Source: Frateuria terrea (GTDB taxonomy: Bacteria; Pseudomonadota; Gammaproteobacteria; Xanthomonadales; Rhodanobacteraceae). Taken from it: DNA of 64,000 bases. The DNA lies in the NCBI RefSeq assembly GCF_900115705.1, contig NZ_FOXL01000004.1:372001-436000 (forward strand), in the 5' to 3' direction. The translations under genes were made by a program, and so were the position numbers. The notes under the pieces are model-generated. The model had not been told where the DNA came from, did no database searches, and saw only the letters and a program-made list of their open reading frames with translations. This document shows positions 8,933 to 18,388 of the stretch, in pieces (the first letter of the stretch is position 1; each line of letters begins with the position of its first letter).

Positions 8933-11677
8933 TCAGCGCGTCGGTGGGACCAGCCGCAGGCGCGCGCTGCCGGGGCGCTGGCCAGGGCGCAGCATGCGTT
9001 CGATCTCGGGCACTTCCAGCGCCCGCGCGTAAAGGTAGCCCTGGCCTTCGGTGCAGCCGGCGCGCAGCAGGAACTCGTGCTGCGCCTCGGTCTCGATACC
9101 TTCGGCGATGGCGCACAGGCCCAGCCGCTTGGACAGCGCCAGCATCGCCTCGACGATGGCCGCGTCGTGCGAGCTCCCCGGCAGGCCATCGACGAAACTC
9201 TTGTCGATCTTGAGGAAGGCGATCGCCGGCAGCTTGAGGTAGGCCATCGACGAATACCCGGTACCGAAGTCGTCGATGGCCACGCCCACGCCCAGCGCAT
9301 GCAGCGCGTTCATGGTGCGCTCCATCTCGTCGCCCAGGCGCAGGATCGCGCCCTCGGTGATTTCCAGCAGCAACCGTTGCGGTGCGACGCGCTCGGCCAC
9401 CAGCCAGCGGCGCACTTCCTCCGCGAAATGCGGCGCGCCGTAGGAAGCGGCCGAGATGTTCACTGCCACGCGGATCGGCGGCATGCCCTCCTCGTCCCAT
9501 TGGCGCATCTGGCGGGCGACTGCCTGCAGTACCCAGTCGTCGACATGGCGGATCAGGCCGAGCTTTTCGGCCATCGGGATGAACTCGCCCGGCGAAACCT
9601 CGCCGCGCGCGGGATGGCGCCAGCGCAGCAGCGCCTCGACCGCCACCACCTTGCCGTTGCGCATGTCCACGCTCGGCTGGAAGACCAGCCGGAATTCGCC
9701 ACGGGCCAGAGCCTGGCGCAGCTCCGCCGCCAGCGCGAGGCGCTTGCGCGCGTCGGCCTGCATTATCGGCGAGTACAGGCGATAGGTGTTGCGCTCCTGC
9801 GTTTTGGCCGCGTACATCGCCGCGTCCGCGTTGGCAATGAGCGTGACCGGATCGCTGCCGTCCAGCGGGTAGCCCGCGATGCCGATGCTGGCGCTCAGGG
9901 CGACTTCGTAGTCGCCCACCTTCATCGGCTCGCCCAGCACCGCGAGCAGGCGTTGCGCCAGCGCGCTGGCCTGCTCGCGCGACACCAGCCGGCCGATCAT
10001 CACGGTGAATTCGTCGCCGCCGATGCGCCCGGCCACGTCGTGTTCGCCCAGGCCGCGCGTGATGCGCTCGGCCACGTGCACCAGCAGGCGGTCGCCGATG
10101 GCGTGGCTGTAGCTGTCGTTGACGACCTTGAACGCGTCCAGGTCGATGAAAAGCACCGCCACCGCGCCGTGGTCACGGTCGGCGGCGGCGATCGCCTGCG
10201 CGCACTGGCGCTCGAATTCGGCACGATTGGCCAACCCCGTCAACGGATCATGCGTGGCCAGGTGTTCCAGCCGTCGCTGGTTGGCCTTGGTGGTGCTGAT
10301 GTTGGTGAATACCGCGACGTAGTGCTGCACGCGTTCGTCGGCGTCACGGATCACGCTGATGCTGAGCAGTTCGGGATAGACGCTGCCGTCGGCGCGCTGG
10401 CTGTGCACTTCGCCCAGCCAGTTGCCGCCGGCGTCCAGCGTGTCCCACACCGATGCCGGCAGCGGCGAGTCGTCGGCCAGCCGGCGCGTCTCGTCGAAGC
10501 GGCGCCCCTGCACGTCCTGCAGGGTCAGGCCGGTGATTGCCGCGTGCGCCGCATTGACCGAGAGCACCCGGCGGTCGGCGTCGGCGATGATCACGCCCTC
10601 GGCGATGCTGGCCAGCGCCTCGGCGGCGATGCGCCGCTCCTGTTCCAGGCTCAACCGCTCGGAAATGTCGCGCACGATCGCCTGGCGCACCGCGCGGTCG
10701 CCCCAGCGGACCAGGCTGCTTTGCGTTTCCACTGGCCGGCCCCGCCCGCTGCGTTCGCGCAGCGTGCCCTGGGTGATGCCCTCGCCGCGCGGCTTGCCGC
10801 GCTCGAACAGCGCGGCAAACGAGGTGCCGATGAGTTCCTGCGTGCCGTGGCCGGTCCATTCGACGGCCTTGTGGTTTGCATCCAGGATGTGGCCGCACTC
10901 CTCGTCCACCATGACGATGGCGTCGGCGGCACGGTCGAACAGCAGCCGGTAGCGCTCCTCGGTGCCGCGGATGCCGGCCAGCACGCGCCGCGCCATCCAC
11001 AGCCACAGCAGCGTGGCCAGGCAGGTGGCGCCGAAGATGGTCGAATAGAGCACGCGCCCCATCCATACCGCGCCATGGGCGACCTCCTGCGAGAACGTCT
11101 TGGCGCGCGGTTCGATGAAGTCATTGAGGGCGCGGATGCGCGCCTGCTGCCGCGCGATGCTGGCGGCGTCCATCCCATCGCGCGCGTGGGCCGCCTCCAA
11201 TTGGTGGGCGATCACGTCCAGTTCGGCCACCTGGCGATCGGTCGAGCGCCACGCCGCCAGCGCCTCCTTCATGTAAGGCGCCGAAGCGAAATGGTCGAGC
11301 ATGAAGATCACGCCCGGCACGGCGGCCTGCATCGTGTTGACCTTCACCAGCGCGTCGCCCACGGCGGAGCGGTCGTAGTCGCCGGTGGCCACCACGTCGC
11401 GGGTCCACTGGTCGATGTGCAGGATCTCGTAGTTGCGGCGGTAGGCGGCCAGGTCGGCCGGGTTGCCGCTGGCGGCATAATTGCGCAGGTCGATCACCGC
11501 CTGTTTCTGCGCCTTGGACCAGATGCTCTCGCCGTTGAGGAAACCGGCGAGAGCAACCTGGACCTCCAGCGCGCCCCAGGTGAACGCCAGGATCAGCCCG
11601 ATGACGGCTGCAAGTCCCCATGCCAGCGGCAGCAAGCGCCGTGGCAGTGAGTGCAAGCTAGGCACGGCTGCAGGCAT
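8933..11677 (-). CDS. Membrane-bound PAS-GGDEF-EAL c-di-GMP enzyme
   Basis: A 914-residue sensor. Transmembrane segments near 17-34 and 208-229 flank a periplasmic helical region (about 45-200) resembling a CHASE3-type sensor. Two PAS domains follow (about 240-345 and 350-465). The GGDEF domain has an intact active loop at 553-557, so cyclase activity is possible; the RxxD inhibitory site is absent (GEHD occupies its place). The EAL domain has EALLRW from 681 and DDFGTGYSS, all key motifs of an active phosphodiesterase. Which activity wins cannot be told. It sits alone, convergent with msrA. Confidence 0.92.
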   Translation of the reverse strand: MPAAVPSLHSLPRRLLPLAWGLAAVIGLILAFTWGALEVQVALAGFLNGESIWSKAQKQAVIDLRNYAASGNPADLAAYRRNYEILHIDQWTRDVVATGDYDRSAVGDALVKVNTMQAAVPGVIFMLDHFASAPYMKEALAAWRSTDRQVAELDVIAHQLEAAHARDGMDAASIARQQARIRALNDFIEPRAKTFSQEVAHGAVWMGRVLYSTIFGATCLATLLWLWMARRVLAGIRGTEERYRLLFDRAADAIVMVDEECGHILDANHKAVEWTGHGTQELIGTSFAALFERGKPRGEGITQGTLRERSGRGRPVETQSSLVRWGDRAVRQAIVRDISERLSLEQERRIAAEALASIAEGVIIADADRRVLSVNAAHAAITGLTLQDVQGRRFDETRRLADDSPLPASVWDTLDAGGNWLGEVHSQRADGSVYPELLSISVIRDADERVQHYVAVFTNISTTKANQRRLEHLATHDPLTGLANRAEFERQCAQAIAAADRDHGAVAVLFIDLDAFKVVNDSYSHAIGDRLLVHVAERITRGLGEHDVAGRIGGDEFTVMIGRLVSREQASALAQRLLAVLGEPMKVGDYEVALSASIGIAGYPLDGSDPVTLIANADAAMYAAKTQERNTYRLYSPIMQADARKRLALAAELRQALARGEFRLVFQPSVDMRNGKVVAVEALLRWRHPARGEVSPGEFIPMAEKLGLIRHVDDWVLQAVARQMRQWDEEGMPPIRVAVNISAASYGAPHFAEEVRRWLVAERVAPQRLLLEITEGAILRLGDEMERTMNALHALGVGVAIDDFGTGYSSMAYLKLPAIAFLKIDKSFVDGLPGSSHDAAIVEAMLALSKRLGLCAIAEGIETEAQHEFLLRAGCTEGQGYLYARALEVPEIERMLRPGQRPGSARLRLVPPTR

Positions 11678-11740
11678 TCAATCCCTATCCTGTGGCTGAC
11701 CCGCGCATTCTACGGGCGATTGTTCACCTTACATGCTCTA

Positions 11741-12517
11741 TCAAGCCGCCTCCTCGTTCACGGTTCCGTAAACGCGGCTGCGATCGACACACCGGTCGGC
11801 CAGGACCCGCATGCCTATGTAACTGCGCCTGACACACTCGGTGAGGTGGTCCACTTCATCGGCAACGGGCGCATTTCCCTTGAGCGTACACACGATCTCC
11901 AGCGCCTCCCACGGGTGGGTGTCGTCGTAGGCGGCATGCAATTGCAGCCAGCGCAGGCTCTGCACCCGCTTGTCGGTGGGCAGGCTCTGGGCATAGCTGG
12001 CGCTGTCGTAGATCAGTTGCGACCACTCGCCGGTGGCGCCTTCCACGGCGTAGTTGGTCGCCACGATGCCGGCGGCGAGACTGTCGTCCCGGCTGACCTC
12101 CTCGCACCAGTCGGCCAGCACCTGGCTGCCCGGCGCGCGTTCGCCGTACAGCACCTCCCAGCGCGCCACGCCGGCGCCCTCGGCCCAGTTGAGCCAGTAC
12201 TCGGCGTGGTTCTGCTCGACCCGGATGTTGCGTACCAGCCAGCGCCGGGCCAGGTTGTCGCCCGGGCTGCGGCCGTACTGGGTCTTGAGCAGGTTGCGGG
12301 CCATGTAGGCGGGAAAACGCTCGATCACCGGCCAGATGCCCGCCATGAAGTCGCGGGTGCCCTGGCGGGGCAGCCGCACTTCACGCATCAGGTCCCACAG
12401 CTCGTGGCGGATCACGCTCTGCTTGGCCTCCTCGCAGGCGCCCACCATGTCCTGCGCCCATTGCGGGTAGCTGGACAGTTCGGTCAGGGGACCGGTGCGT
12501 TCGAAACGATTGTTCAT
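11741..12517 (-). CDS. Heme-oxygenase-fold (TenA/PqqC-like) protein, possible diiron oxidase
   Basis: A 258-residue helical protein resembling the TenA/PqqC and iron-containing redox enzyme group. Candidate metal ligands are spread as in non-heme diiron enzymes of this fold: VEQNHAEYW in one helix, NYAVEGATGEW in another, and LQLHAAYDDTHPWEAL (His-x3-Asp-x2-His) in a third. No thiamine or PQQ genes are nearby, so a role in those pathways is not supported. The ATG at 12517 follows a strong GAGGAGAAACC ribosome binding site; a longer frame reaching 12622 lacks one. Confidence 0.75.
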   Translation of the reverse strand: MNNRFERTGPLTELSSYPQWAQDMVGACEEAKQSVIRHELWDLMREVRLPRQGTRDFMAGIWPVIERFPAYMARNLLKTQYGRSPGDNLARRWLVRNIRVEQNHAEYWLNWAEGAGVARWEVLYGERAPGSQVLADWCEEVSRDDSLAAGIVATNYAVEGATGEWSQLIYDSASYAQSLPTDKRVQSLRWLQLHAAYDDTHPWEALEIVCTLKGNAPVADEVDHLTECVRRSYIGMRVLADRCVDRSRVYGTVNEEAA

Positions 12518-12582
12518 TACGGTTTCTCCTCTCGGGGTTTTTGCTGCGAGGCAGTCCGGGCCACCCAGGCACAGGCGCCCGC

Positions 12583-12608
12583 TTCTCCGGCCGCAGCGCG
12601 CCGGAGAA
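12583..12608. other. Inverted repeat in the TenA-like leader region
   Basis: A perfect 9-bp repeat TTCTCCGGC/GCCGGAGAA with an 8-base loop lies in the 259-bp gap between the MFS gene at 12777 and the TenA-like gene, both on the minus strand. No T-run follows. It may end MFS transcripts or act in the leader of the TenA-like mRNA. Confidence 0.35.
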
Positions 12609-12776
12609 ATCCATGCTTTCAATGGGCTGTCTCATGTATGGCGAATGGGCACGCGCCGGCGAGGCGCGTTCACGCCCGAGCGAGAATGAGTCGATGAATC
12701 AATGGGCCATCTTCTCGCCGAACGACCTCGCCTGCATCAAAAGGGGGCAATCGGCCCGGCTGTGATCCCCGGGCGC

Positions 12777-14330
12777 CTACCCGCGTTCGCGCGCACGCTG
12801 TTCGGCCGCGAGCGCGGAGGCCACGTCGCGGGCATAACTGCGGGTGGTGCGCACCAGCAGTAGCACGCCGGCAACGGCGAGCGGGGCGAGCATCAGCAGG
12901 AAGGTGTGGTCCAGACCCGTCGCACCCATACGGGCCGTGGCCGCGCTGCCCGTCGCCGCGCCCGCGGCGGCGCTGCCGGTGGCCACCGCGCCGGCCATGC
13001 GCGCGGAAACGTAGCCGAACAGCGGCGGCGCCACGGCTTCCAGAGCGAAGCGGAAGGTCGCGCGCACGCCCTCGGCCCGCCCCCACAGGGCCGAGGGCAT
13101 GACGTCCAGGCGTGCGGCGTCCACCGCCGGGTTGGCCCCGCCGATCCCCGCCGCGGCAAGGAAAAAGAACGGACCTGCCAACCAGAGTGTGCTGACCAGC
13201 AGACCCGGCAGGAAAGCGGCCGTAGCCAGGAGATAGGCGCCCGCCGCCACCAGCACGCGCCCGGTGAGCCGGCCACGGTCGATCAGCCCGTCGCCCAGTC
13301 GTCCGGCCAGCAGCACGCCGACGATCGCACCCAGGCCGATCAGCACCGCCAGGCTGCTGGCGGCGGACTGGCTGAGTCCGAAGCGCCCACGCATGAACAC
13401 GATGGCGAACGTGCGCAGGCCGGTGAAGTAGAAGTAGCCCAGCGCCGAGGCGGCGATCAGCGTGCGGTACGTGGGCACCGCCAGTACGTAGCGCACTGCG
13501 CGCCACAGCGAAGCGGTGGCCGGGTTCATTGTCATCAACGCGTGGCGCGGACGCACGCCGCGCCAGCGGATCACCCGCCGCAGCGAGCCGCGAGACGGCG
13601 CCTCGCCTGCCGTGGCCTCGCCGCCGCGCGGCACCCGGCGGGCGCCAACCGGGATGCGGCTCTGTCCACCACGCGCCGGTTCGGGCAGGCAGCGCCACAG
13701 CACCGCCGCCAGCACGAAACCCAGCCCCGCCAGCACGAAGAAGGCGACGCGCCAGGACCACCATGCTGCGACGTTGCCTGAGACCAGGAAGCCAAAAGCC
13801 ACGCCCAGCAACTCGCCCGCCAGCACATAGCCGAAGATGCGGCCGCGCTCGCCAGGCCGGAAGAAATCGCCGGTGAGCGAGGTCACCGCAGGCGAGGCCA
13901 CCGAAGCGACCACGCCCAGCGCCAGGCGACTGAGCAGCAGTAACGGGTAGGACGGCGCCAGGCCGCTGGCGACCATGGTCGCCGACCACACCACCAGCGC
14001 AACGGCCAGCAGGTGCACGCGCCGCACGCGATCGACCAGCGCGCCGAAGGGCAGCGTCGTCACCGCGGCGACGGCGGTCGATGCGGTCACCAGCCAACCC
14101 AGTTGCAGGTTGCCGATGTGCAGGGCAGCTTCAATCGGCGTCGCTACCGCGCCGACGGTCGCCTTGTCGGCCGCATCCAGCGACAGCACGCAGGCCAGCA
14201 GCACGATTACCTTCAGCCGCGCCGGACCGCCGGCCAGGTCCTGCAGTGGCCGCTCGATGTCCTGGCGCAGCCAGCGGCGCAACTTTCCGGCGCGCGCGGC
14301 CGCGTGGGCGTCGCTGTGGATTGGGGCCAT
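12777..14330 (-). CDS. Major facilitator superfamily transporter
   Basis: A 517-residue protein with about 12 hydrophobic segments and the MFS loop after helix 2 (FGALVDRVRRVHLLAV). A long polar central loop (about 225-285, rich in Arg and Gly) separates the halves, and an Ala/Gly/Thr-rich stretch precedes the last helix. The DAADKATVGA motif in helix 1 hints at a proton-coupled carrier; the substrate is unknown. The ATG at 14330 is chosen because the longer frame to 14495 adds an Arg-rich segment that overlaps the divergent transporter gene at 14444. Confidence 0.8.
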   Translation of the reverse strand: MAPIHSDAHAAARAGKLRRWLRQDIERPLQDLAGGPARLKVIVLLACVLSLDAADKATVGAVATPIEAALHIGNLQLGWLVTASTAVAAVTTLPFGALVDRVRRVHLLAVALVVWSATMVASGLAPSYPLLLLSRLALGVVASVASPAVTSLTGDFFRPGERGRIFGYVLAGELLGVAFGFLVSGNVAAWWSWRVAFFVLAGLGFVLAAVLWRCLPEPARGGQSRIPVGARRVPRGGEATAGEAPSRGSLRRVIRWRGVRPRHALMTMNPATASLWRAVRYVLAVPTYRTLIAASALGYFYFTGLRTFAIVFMRGRFGLSQSAASSLAVLIGLGAIVGVLLAGRLGDGLIDRGRLTGRVLVAAGAYLLATAAFLPGLLVSTLWLAGPFFFLAAAGIGGANPAVDAARLDVMPSALWGRAEGVRATFRFALEAVAPPLFGYVSARMAGAVATGSAAAGAATGSAATARMGATGLDHTFLLMLAPLAVAGVLLLVRTTRSYARDVASALAAEQRARERG

Positions 14331-14443
14331 GCCTGCCTGGTCCTGTGCGTGGAGTGGCAGGCCATTGCCCGTCGCGCGCCTCACGAAACGTTTTCGGGCA
14401 ACCGTCAATCGTGGCCGTCTGACCCGTCGCAAGATCCGCCGCC

Positions 14444-15706
14444 ATGTCCAGCCTGCCCGCCGATTCCGGCACCCGCTCCGCCAACGCTGCGTCAACGGCC
14501 TCCGCTGGCCACGCCCGGATGGCGCGGCCGGCGCTGCCCCTGCTGACGTTCATGATGGCGCTGGCACCGTTCGGCGACACCGAGTACACCCCGGCCATGC
14601 CCGCCATCGCGCAGACGCTGCACACCGACTACGGCGTCGTGCAACTGACCATGGCCTTCTACCTGGCCGGCTCGGCGGTCAGCCAGCTGGGTTACGGACC
14701 ACTGGCCGACCGCTACGGGCGGCGGCCGGTCATGCTTGGGGGCACGGCATTGCTTAGCGTGGGCTTCCTGCTCAGCATGGTCTGCTTCTCGATCTGGCCG
14801 CTGTTGGCGAGCCGTCTCGTGCAGGGTCTGGGTGCCAGTGCCGGCGGCGTGGTCGCCGATGCGACGGTCCGCGACGCGTTCCCGGCCGACCGGCGCCAAC
14901 GCGTGTATGCCAAGTTGAATGCTGCCTTCGCGCTGGCGCCTGCGATCGGGCCCGTCGCCGGGGCGTATCTGGTGCGGGCGCTGGACTGGCGCGCCAACTT
15001 CGCCGTTCTGGCCGCGCTTGGAGCGATGCTGTGGGTCGCGGTATGGCGATGGCTGCCGGAAACCCATCCGCACCCCGACCGCCGCGCGATCCGCCCGCTC
15101 CACCTCTGGCTCACCTGGCGCCGCATCCTCGGCACGCCGCGCTTCCTGCTTTTCGCCCTGCTGGGCGGATGCAGCATCGGCGTGGTCTACACGGCCCTGA
15201 TCAGCGCGCCGGAGCTGGTGATCAACCTGCTCGGCGAAGGCAGCGGCGCTATCGCCATCGTGGCGGCCTCGATCCTGGTGGCTTTCGTCACCGGGGCCGC
15301 GGCCTGCGTGTGGATGACCACGCGGGTGGCGCATGCGTTGATCGTCGCCGGCGGCCTGGGCCTCCTGCTCGCCGGTTCGCTCGGCCTGCTGGCCGTCGCG
15401 CTGCTGCTCGGCACCCGCGGCGCCCTGGTGGCCTTCCTGCTACCGATCAGCGTGTGCTTCTGCGGCGTGGGACTGGTGGTTCCGGTGACCACCGCCAAGG
15501 CGATGGCGCCGTTTCGCCGCACCGCCGGCAACGCCGCATCGCTGCTGGGCTTCATCCGGATGGGCGTGGCTGCGATCGCCACCATCGCGATGAGCGTGCT
15601 GCACCGGGGCACGGTGCTGGACATTCCGATCGTCTTCCTGGCGCTCTCGGCGCTCGCCGTGCTCGTGTTCGGCGGCTACCTGCTGCTCGAGCGGCGCGCC
15701 CGCTGA
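14444..15706 (+). CDS. Bcr/CflA-type MFS drug efflux transporter
   Basis: A 420-residue protein with 12 predicted membrane segments. GPLADRYGRRPVMLGG is motif A of drug-H+ antiporters, and RLVQGLGASAGGVVADATVRD is typical of the Bcr/CflA branch, which exports bicyclomycin, chloramphenicol and related compounds or cysteine. It is divergent from the MFS gene at 12777-14330, about 113 bp apart. Substrate specificity cannot be inferred. Confidence 0.85.
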   Translation: MSSLPADSGTRSANAASTASAGHARMARPALPLLTFMMALAPFGDTEYTPAMPAIAQTLHTDYGVVQLTMAFYLAGSAVSQLGYGPLADRYGRRPVMLGGTALLSVGFLLSMVCFSIWPLLASRLVQGLGASAGGVVADATVRDAFPADRRQRVYAKLNAAFALAPAIGPVAGAYLVRALDWRANFAVLAALGAMLWVAVWRWLPETHPHPDRRAIRPLHLWLTWRRILGTPRFLLFALLGGCSIGVVYTALISAPELVINLLGEGSGAIAIVAASILVAFVTGAAACVWMTTRVAHALIVAGGLGLLLAGSLGLLAVALLLGTRGALVAFLLPISVCFCGVGLVVPVTTAKAMAPFRRTAGNAASLLGFIRMGVAAIATIAMSVLHRGTVLDIPIVFLALSALAVLVFGGYLLLERRAR

Positions 15707-15719
15707 TCACGCGGCGGCG

Positions 15720-15739
15720 GCGGGAGAGAACCCTCCCGC
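15720..15739. terminator. Short hairpin between converging genes
   Basis: GCGGGAG/CTCCCGC with a 6-base loop lies in the 36-bp gap between the convergent Bcr/CflA-like and GMC genes. It is short and has no T-run. Confidence 0.35.
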
Positions 15740-15742
15740 TGG

Positions 15743-17404
15743 TCAGATGGCGCCCTGGCGCGCGGCCTGGCCGATCCGGTCGGCGGCACGGAAGGCCAAT
15801 GCCTGGATCGTCATGGTCGGCTGCCCGCGGCCGGAGGTGACGAAGCTGCTGCCGTCGCAGAGGAACAGGTTGCGCACGTCGTGCGTGCGGTGGTCACGGT
15901 CCACCACCGACGTCGCCGGATCGTCGCCCATGCGGCAGGTGCCGAGCAGGTGCACGAAGACCGCGTCGGTGTCGCTGACGGGCAGGCGCCAGACCTTCTT
16001 CGCACCGGCCGCGTGCAGCACCTCCTCCGCGCGATCGGCCAGGAAGTTCATGGTCTTAACGTCGTCCGGGTGAAAGCGGAAGGTCGTGCGCAATGCCGGA
16101 CGGCCCCATTTGTCCTTGAGCGTGGGATCCAGGCTGATGCTGTTGCTGCGCACAGGCAGTGAGGTACTGTGGCACTCCACTTCCATCGAATGGGTGGGGT
16201 AGTCGTGCAGCGCGCGGGTGAAGCCTTCGCCCCAGTGGGGCGTGTCGGCATCAGTCGGCATCGCCACGAGGGCGAACATCATCGGCCCGAAGGTCATGCG
16301 CCCGTCGAAGCCGCCACCACCATAGAAGCCGCGTCGTGCATCGGCGTCGTAGAAGTCGTGCACGAGGCGGGTGACCTGCACGCTCTTGTACTCGTTGAGC
16401 GGATGCTCGAACAGGCCATAGACCGAGGCGTTGCCGTTGGGCATCAGGTGCGTGCCGACCATGCCGCTGGAATTGGCCAGGCCGTGCGGAAAGCGCGAGT
16501 TCCCGGACAACAGCAGCAGGCGCGTGGTCTCCGCACCGTTGGCCGACAGGATCACCGCCCGGGCGCGCTGGCGCTGTTCGGTGCCCTGGCCGTCCCAATA
16601 GACCACGCCGGTGGCGCGCCCGCGCGCGTCGATCTCCACGCGGTGCGCCACCGCGCCGGTGCGCACTTCGCAGCGCCCGCTGGCGACCGCCTTCGGGATC
16701 ATCGTGACCAGGGCGGAGGACTTGGCGCTGTACTCGCAACCGTAGTTTTCGCAGTAGCCGCAGTGCTGGCAGGCCGGGCGCCCGTCGTACGGTCTCGAGG
16801 CAATCGCCATCGGCGCCGGCTGCGGATGCCAGCCCATCGCCCGCGCGCCCTTTTCCAGCAATACACCGGACGACTTGATCGGCAACGGCGGCATCGGATA
16901 AGGCTTCGATCGCGGCGGATCGAACGGGCCCGGCGCGCCCGAGACGCCCACCTCCCAGTCGACCTTGGTGTAGTAAGGCTCCATCTCCTCGTAGCTGATC
17001 GGCCAGTCGGCGAAATCGGCCCCGGGGATGTCGCCCCAGCGCGTGTGCTCCTTGAAGTCGACCGGATGGAAGCGCCAGTAGTTGGCCGTGAAGTGCACGC
17101 TGGAGCCGCCCACGCCGTGGACGTAGATCACCGGCGGCGGCGTCATGCTGAGCTTGGCCGTCTCGTGCGGGTCGTGGCGAAGCGACTGGGGCGAGTCCTT
17201 CAGGCCACCGCACATGTCCATCAGCATCCAGTTGCCGTACTCGTCGTGCCTGAAGTCGGACGGATGCCGCCAGGGCCCCTGCTCCAGCACCACCACGTCG
17301 AAGCCGGCGGTGGACAGTTCCTTCGCCAGCACGCTGCCCGAAGGGCCCGAACCGACGATCACGAAATCGACCGCCTGGTGGGTGGAATAGGTGCGCATCT
17401 TCAT
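15743..17404 (-). CDS. GMC-family FAD oxidoreductase (gluconate/sorbose dehydrogenase-like large subunit)
   Basis: A 553-residue flavoprotein. The dinucleotide motif GSGPSG lies at residues 18-23 after VDFVIV; the region GGSSVHFTANYWR binds FAD, and the C-terminal stretch GTCRMGDDPATSVVD, then VRNLFLCDGSSF and GRGQPTMTIQALAFRAADRI, is the GMC C-terminal active-site domain. It should oxidise an alcohol or sugar acid. It has no signal peptide. The ATG overlaps the stop of the upstream subunit gene (ATGA at 17401-17404), so the two are translationally coupled. No cytochrome c subunit gene is next to it. Confidence 0.9.
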   Translation of the reverse strand: MKMRTYSTHQAVDFVIVGSGPSGSVLAKELSTAGFDVVVLEQGPWRHPSDFRHDEYGNWMLMDMCGGLKDSPQSLRHDPHETAKLSMTPPPVIYVHGVGGSSVHFTANYWRFHPVDFKEHTRWGDIPGADFADWPISYEEMEPYYTKVDWEVGVSGAPGPFDPPRSKPYPMPPLPIKSSGVLLEKGARAMGWHPQPAPMAIASRPYDGRPACQHCGYCENYGCEYSAKSSALVTMIPKAVASGRCEVRTGAVAHRVEIDARGRATGVVYWDGQGTEQRQRARAVILSANGAETTRLLLLSGNSRFPHGLANSSGMVGTHLMPNGNASVYGLFEHPLNEYKSVQVTRLVHDFYDADARRGFYGGGGFDGRMTFGPMMFALVAMPTDADTPHWGEGFTRALHDYPTHSMEVECHSTSLPVRSNSISLDPTLKDKWGRPALRTTFRFHPDDVKTMNFLADRAEEVLHAAGAKKVWRLPVSDTDAVFVHLLGTCRMGDDPATSVVDRDHRTHDVRNLFLCDGSSFVTSGRGQPTMTIQALAFRAADRIGQAARQGAI

Positions 17405-18039
17405 GGCGCCGCCTCCCGGTGCCCGTGCGTCCACTGCGCGTCGTACCAGCCGAACGGCGGCTGCCAGCGCATGCGCTGCTCGATCTGCGCGAGCTTCCAG
17501 CCGACGCCGTCGCGATTGCCGCCGTACTGCGGCGCCGAGAAAGTGCCGCAGATCGCCAGCATGGAAGCGGTGTGGAAGAACGGGCTCTTGTCGACCGCAC
17601 GCAGCAGCATGTCCTGCGCGGCAGCCGGCAGGTCGGCGAAACCGGTGCTGCCCGGATACCCCGTCCGTGCGGAAACGTCGAGCTTGTCCAGGCCGGCAAG
17701 CAGCACGTCCCTGAGCCCGGCGGCGGGACCTTCGAGGGCAAGGTCGGCAAAGTGCACTGCGCCCGCTGCCGTGGCACCCGGCAGGCCGTCCACCGGCGGG
17801 ATGACCCGATCGAGCACCGCCGCCAGTGCGCGGCCCTGCGCCTGGGTGAGGTTGGTGAAGGCGGCCCCATCAGTGGCGGCCTCGCGCGCCGCGGCGCCGA
17901 TCGCGGCCAGCCAGGGGCCGGACAACAGGGCCCAGGCCGCCCCCAGGCCGCCCGCGGCAAGAAACTCGCGGCGGCTGAGGCCCATACCCGTCGTCGCGGT
18001 TCTCGGCGCCCCGATATCCATTGCATCGCGCGTATGCAT
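17401..18039 (-). CDS. Gluconate 2-dehydrogenase subunit 3-like, Tat-exported
   Basis: A 212-residue protein with a twin-arginine signal (SRREFLAAGG, then a hydrophobic run) and the pattern LTQAQGRALAAVLDRVIPPVDGLPGA typical of the gamma subunit of membrane-bound sugar-acid dehydrogenases. In such enzymes this subunit carries the flavoprotein across the membrane by the Tat route and anchors it in the periplasm. A GTG at 18048 is an alternative start; the ATG at 18039 has GGGGTG at a good distance. The stop overlaps the GMC start, which supports a complex. Confidence 0.87.
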   Translation of the reverse strand: MHTRDAMDIGAPRTATTGMGLSRREFLAAGGLGAAWALLSGPWLAAIGAAAREAATDGAAFTNLTQAQGRALAAVLDRVIPPVDGLPGATAAGAVHFADLALEGPAAGLRDVLLAGLDKLDVSARTGYPGSTGFADLPAAAQDMLLRAVDKSPFFHTASMLAICGTFSAPQYGGNRDGVGWKLAQIEQRMRWQPPFGWYDAQWTHGHREAAP

Positions 18040-18388
18040 GGTCGTCACCCCGCGACGAAAACCAGCCCACGGAATCGGTACTTGCCAGCCAACGGCTCAG
18101 CGTGTGCTTCGTGCGGTGCAGCCCGCGTCAAGGTTGATCGCAGGGGCGCGACAGGCCACTGGCCGGGCGTGCACGCGGACACCTGTTCGACCACTGGCTG
18201 ATCCCGAGCGCGAGTCCCGACCTGCTCGAGCGGCCTCGGCAGGCCGGTGCTCGGCCGGCTCTCGCAATGGCCGCTGCCACCCGATCCGGCCGACGTACGG
18301 CCGCGCTGCTATGCGCAGGGGACAGACGCTGAGATACCCGGGCATGGAGCCCGACGGAGGCCTCTTGCCCCGCTTGCCCGCGGCAGGC
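18040..18388. other. Intergenic stretch with no recognised gene
   Basis: About 350 bp between the dehydrogenase small subunit and the PhnB-like gene. Frames are open on both strands, as everywhere in GC-rich DNA, but none shows a family pattern, a good ribosome binding site or a clear terminator. It presumably contains the promoter of the dehydrogenase operon. A decayed gene cannot be excluded. Confidence 0.5.

Noticed and set aside
8837..11650. 937-codon plus-strand frame opposite the GGDEF-EAL gene
   Set aside because: Its composition (Arg, His, Gln, Ala rich) is typical of an antisense shadow, and the minus-strand protein is unambiguous.
18040..18388. Pseudogene remnant in the gap before the PhnB-like gene
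   Set aside because: Six-frame reading gave no recognisable protein fragment, so a decayed gene cannot be supported.
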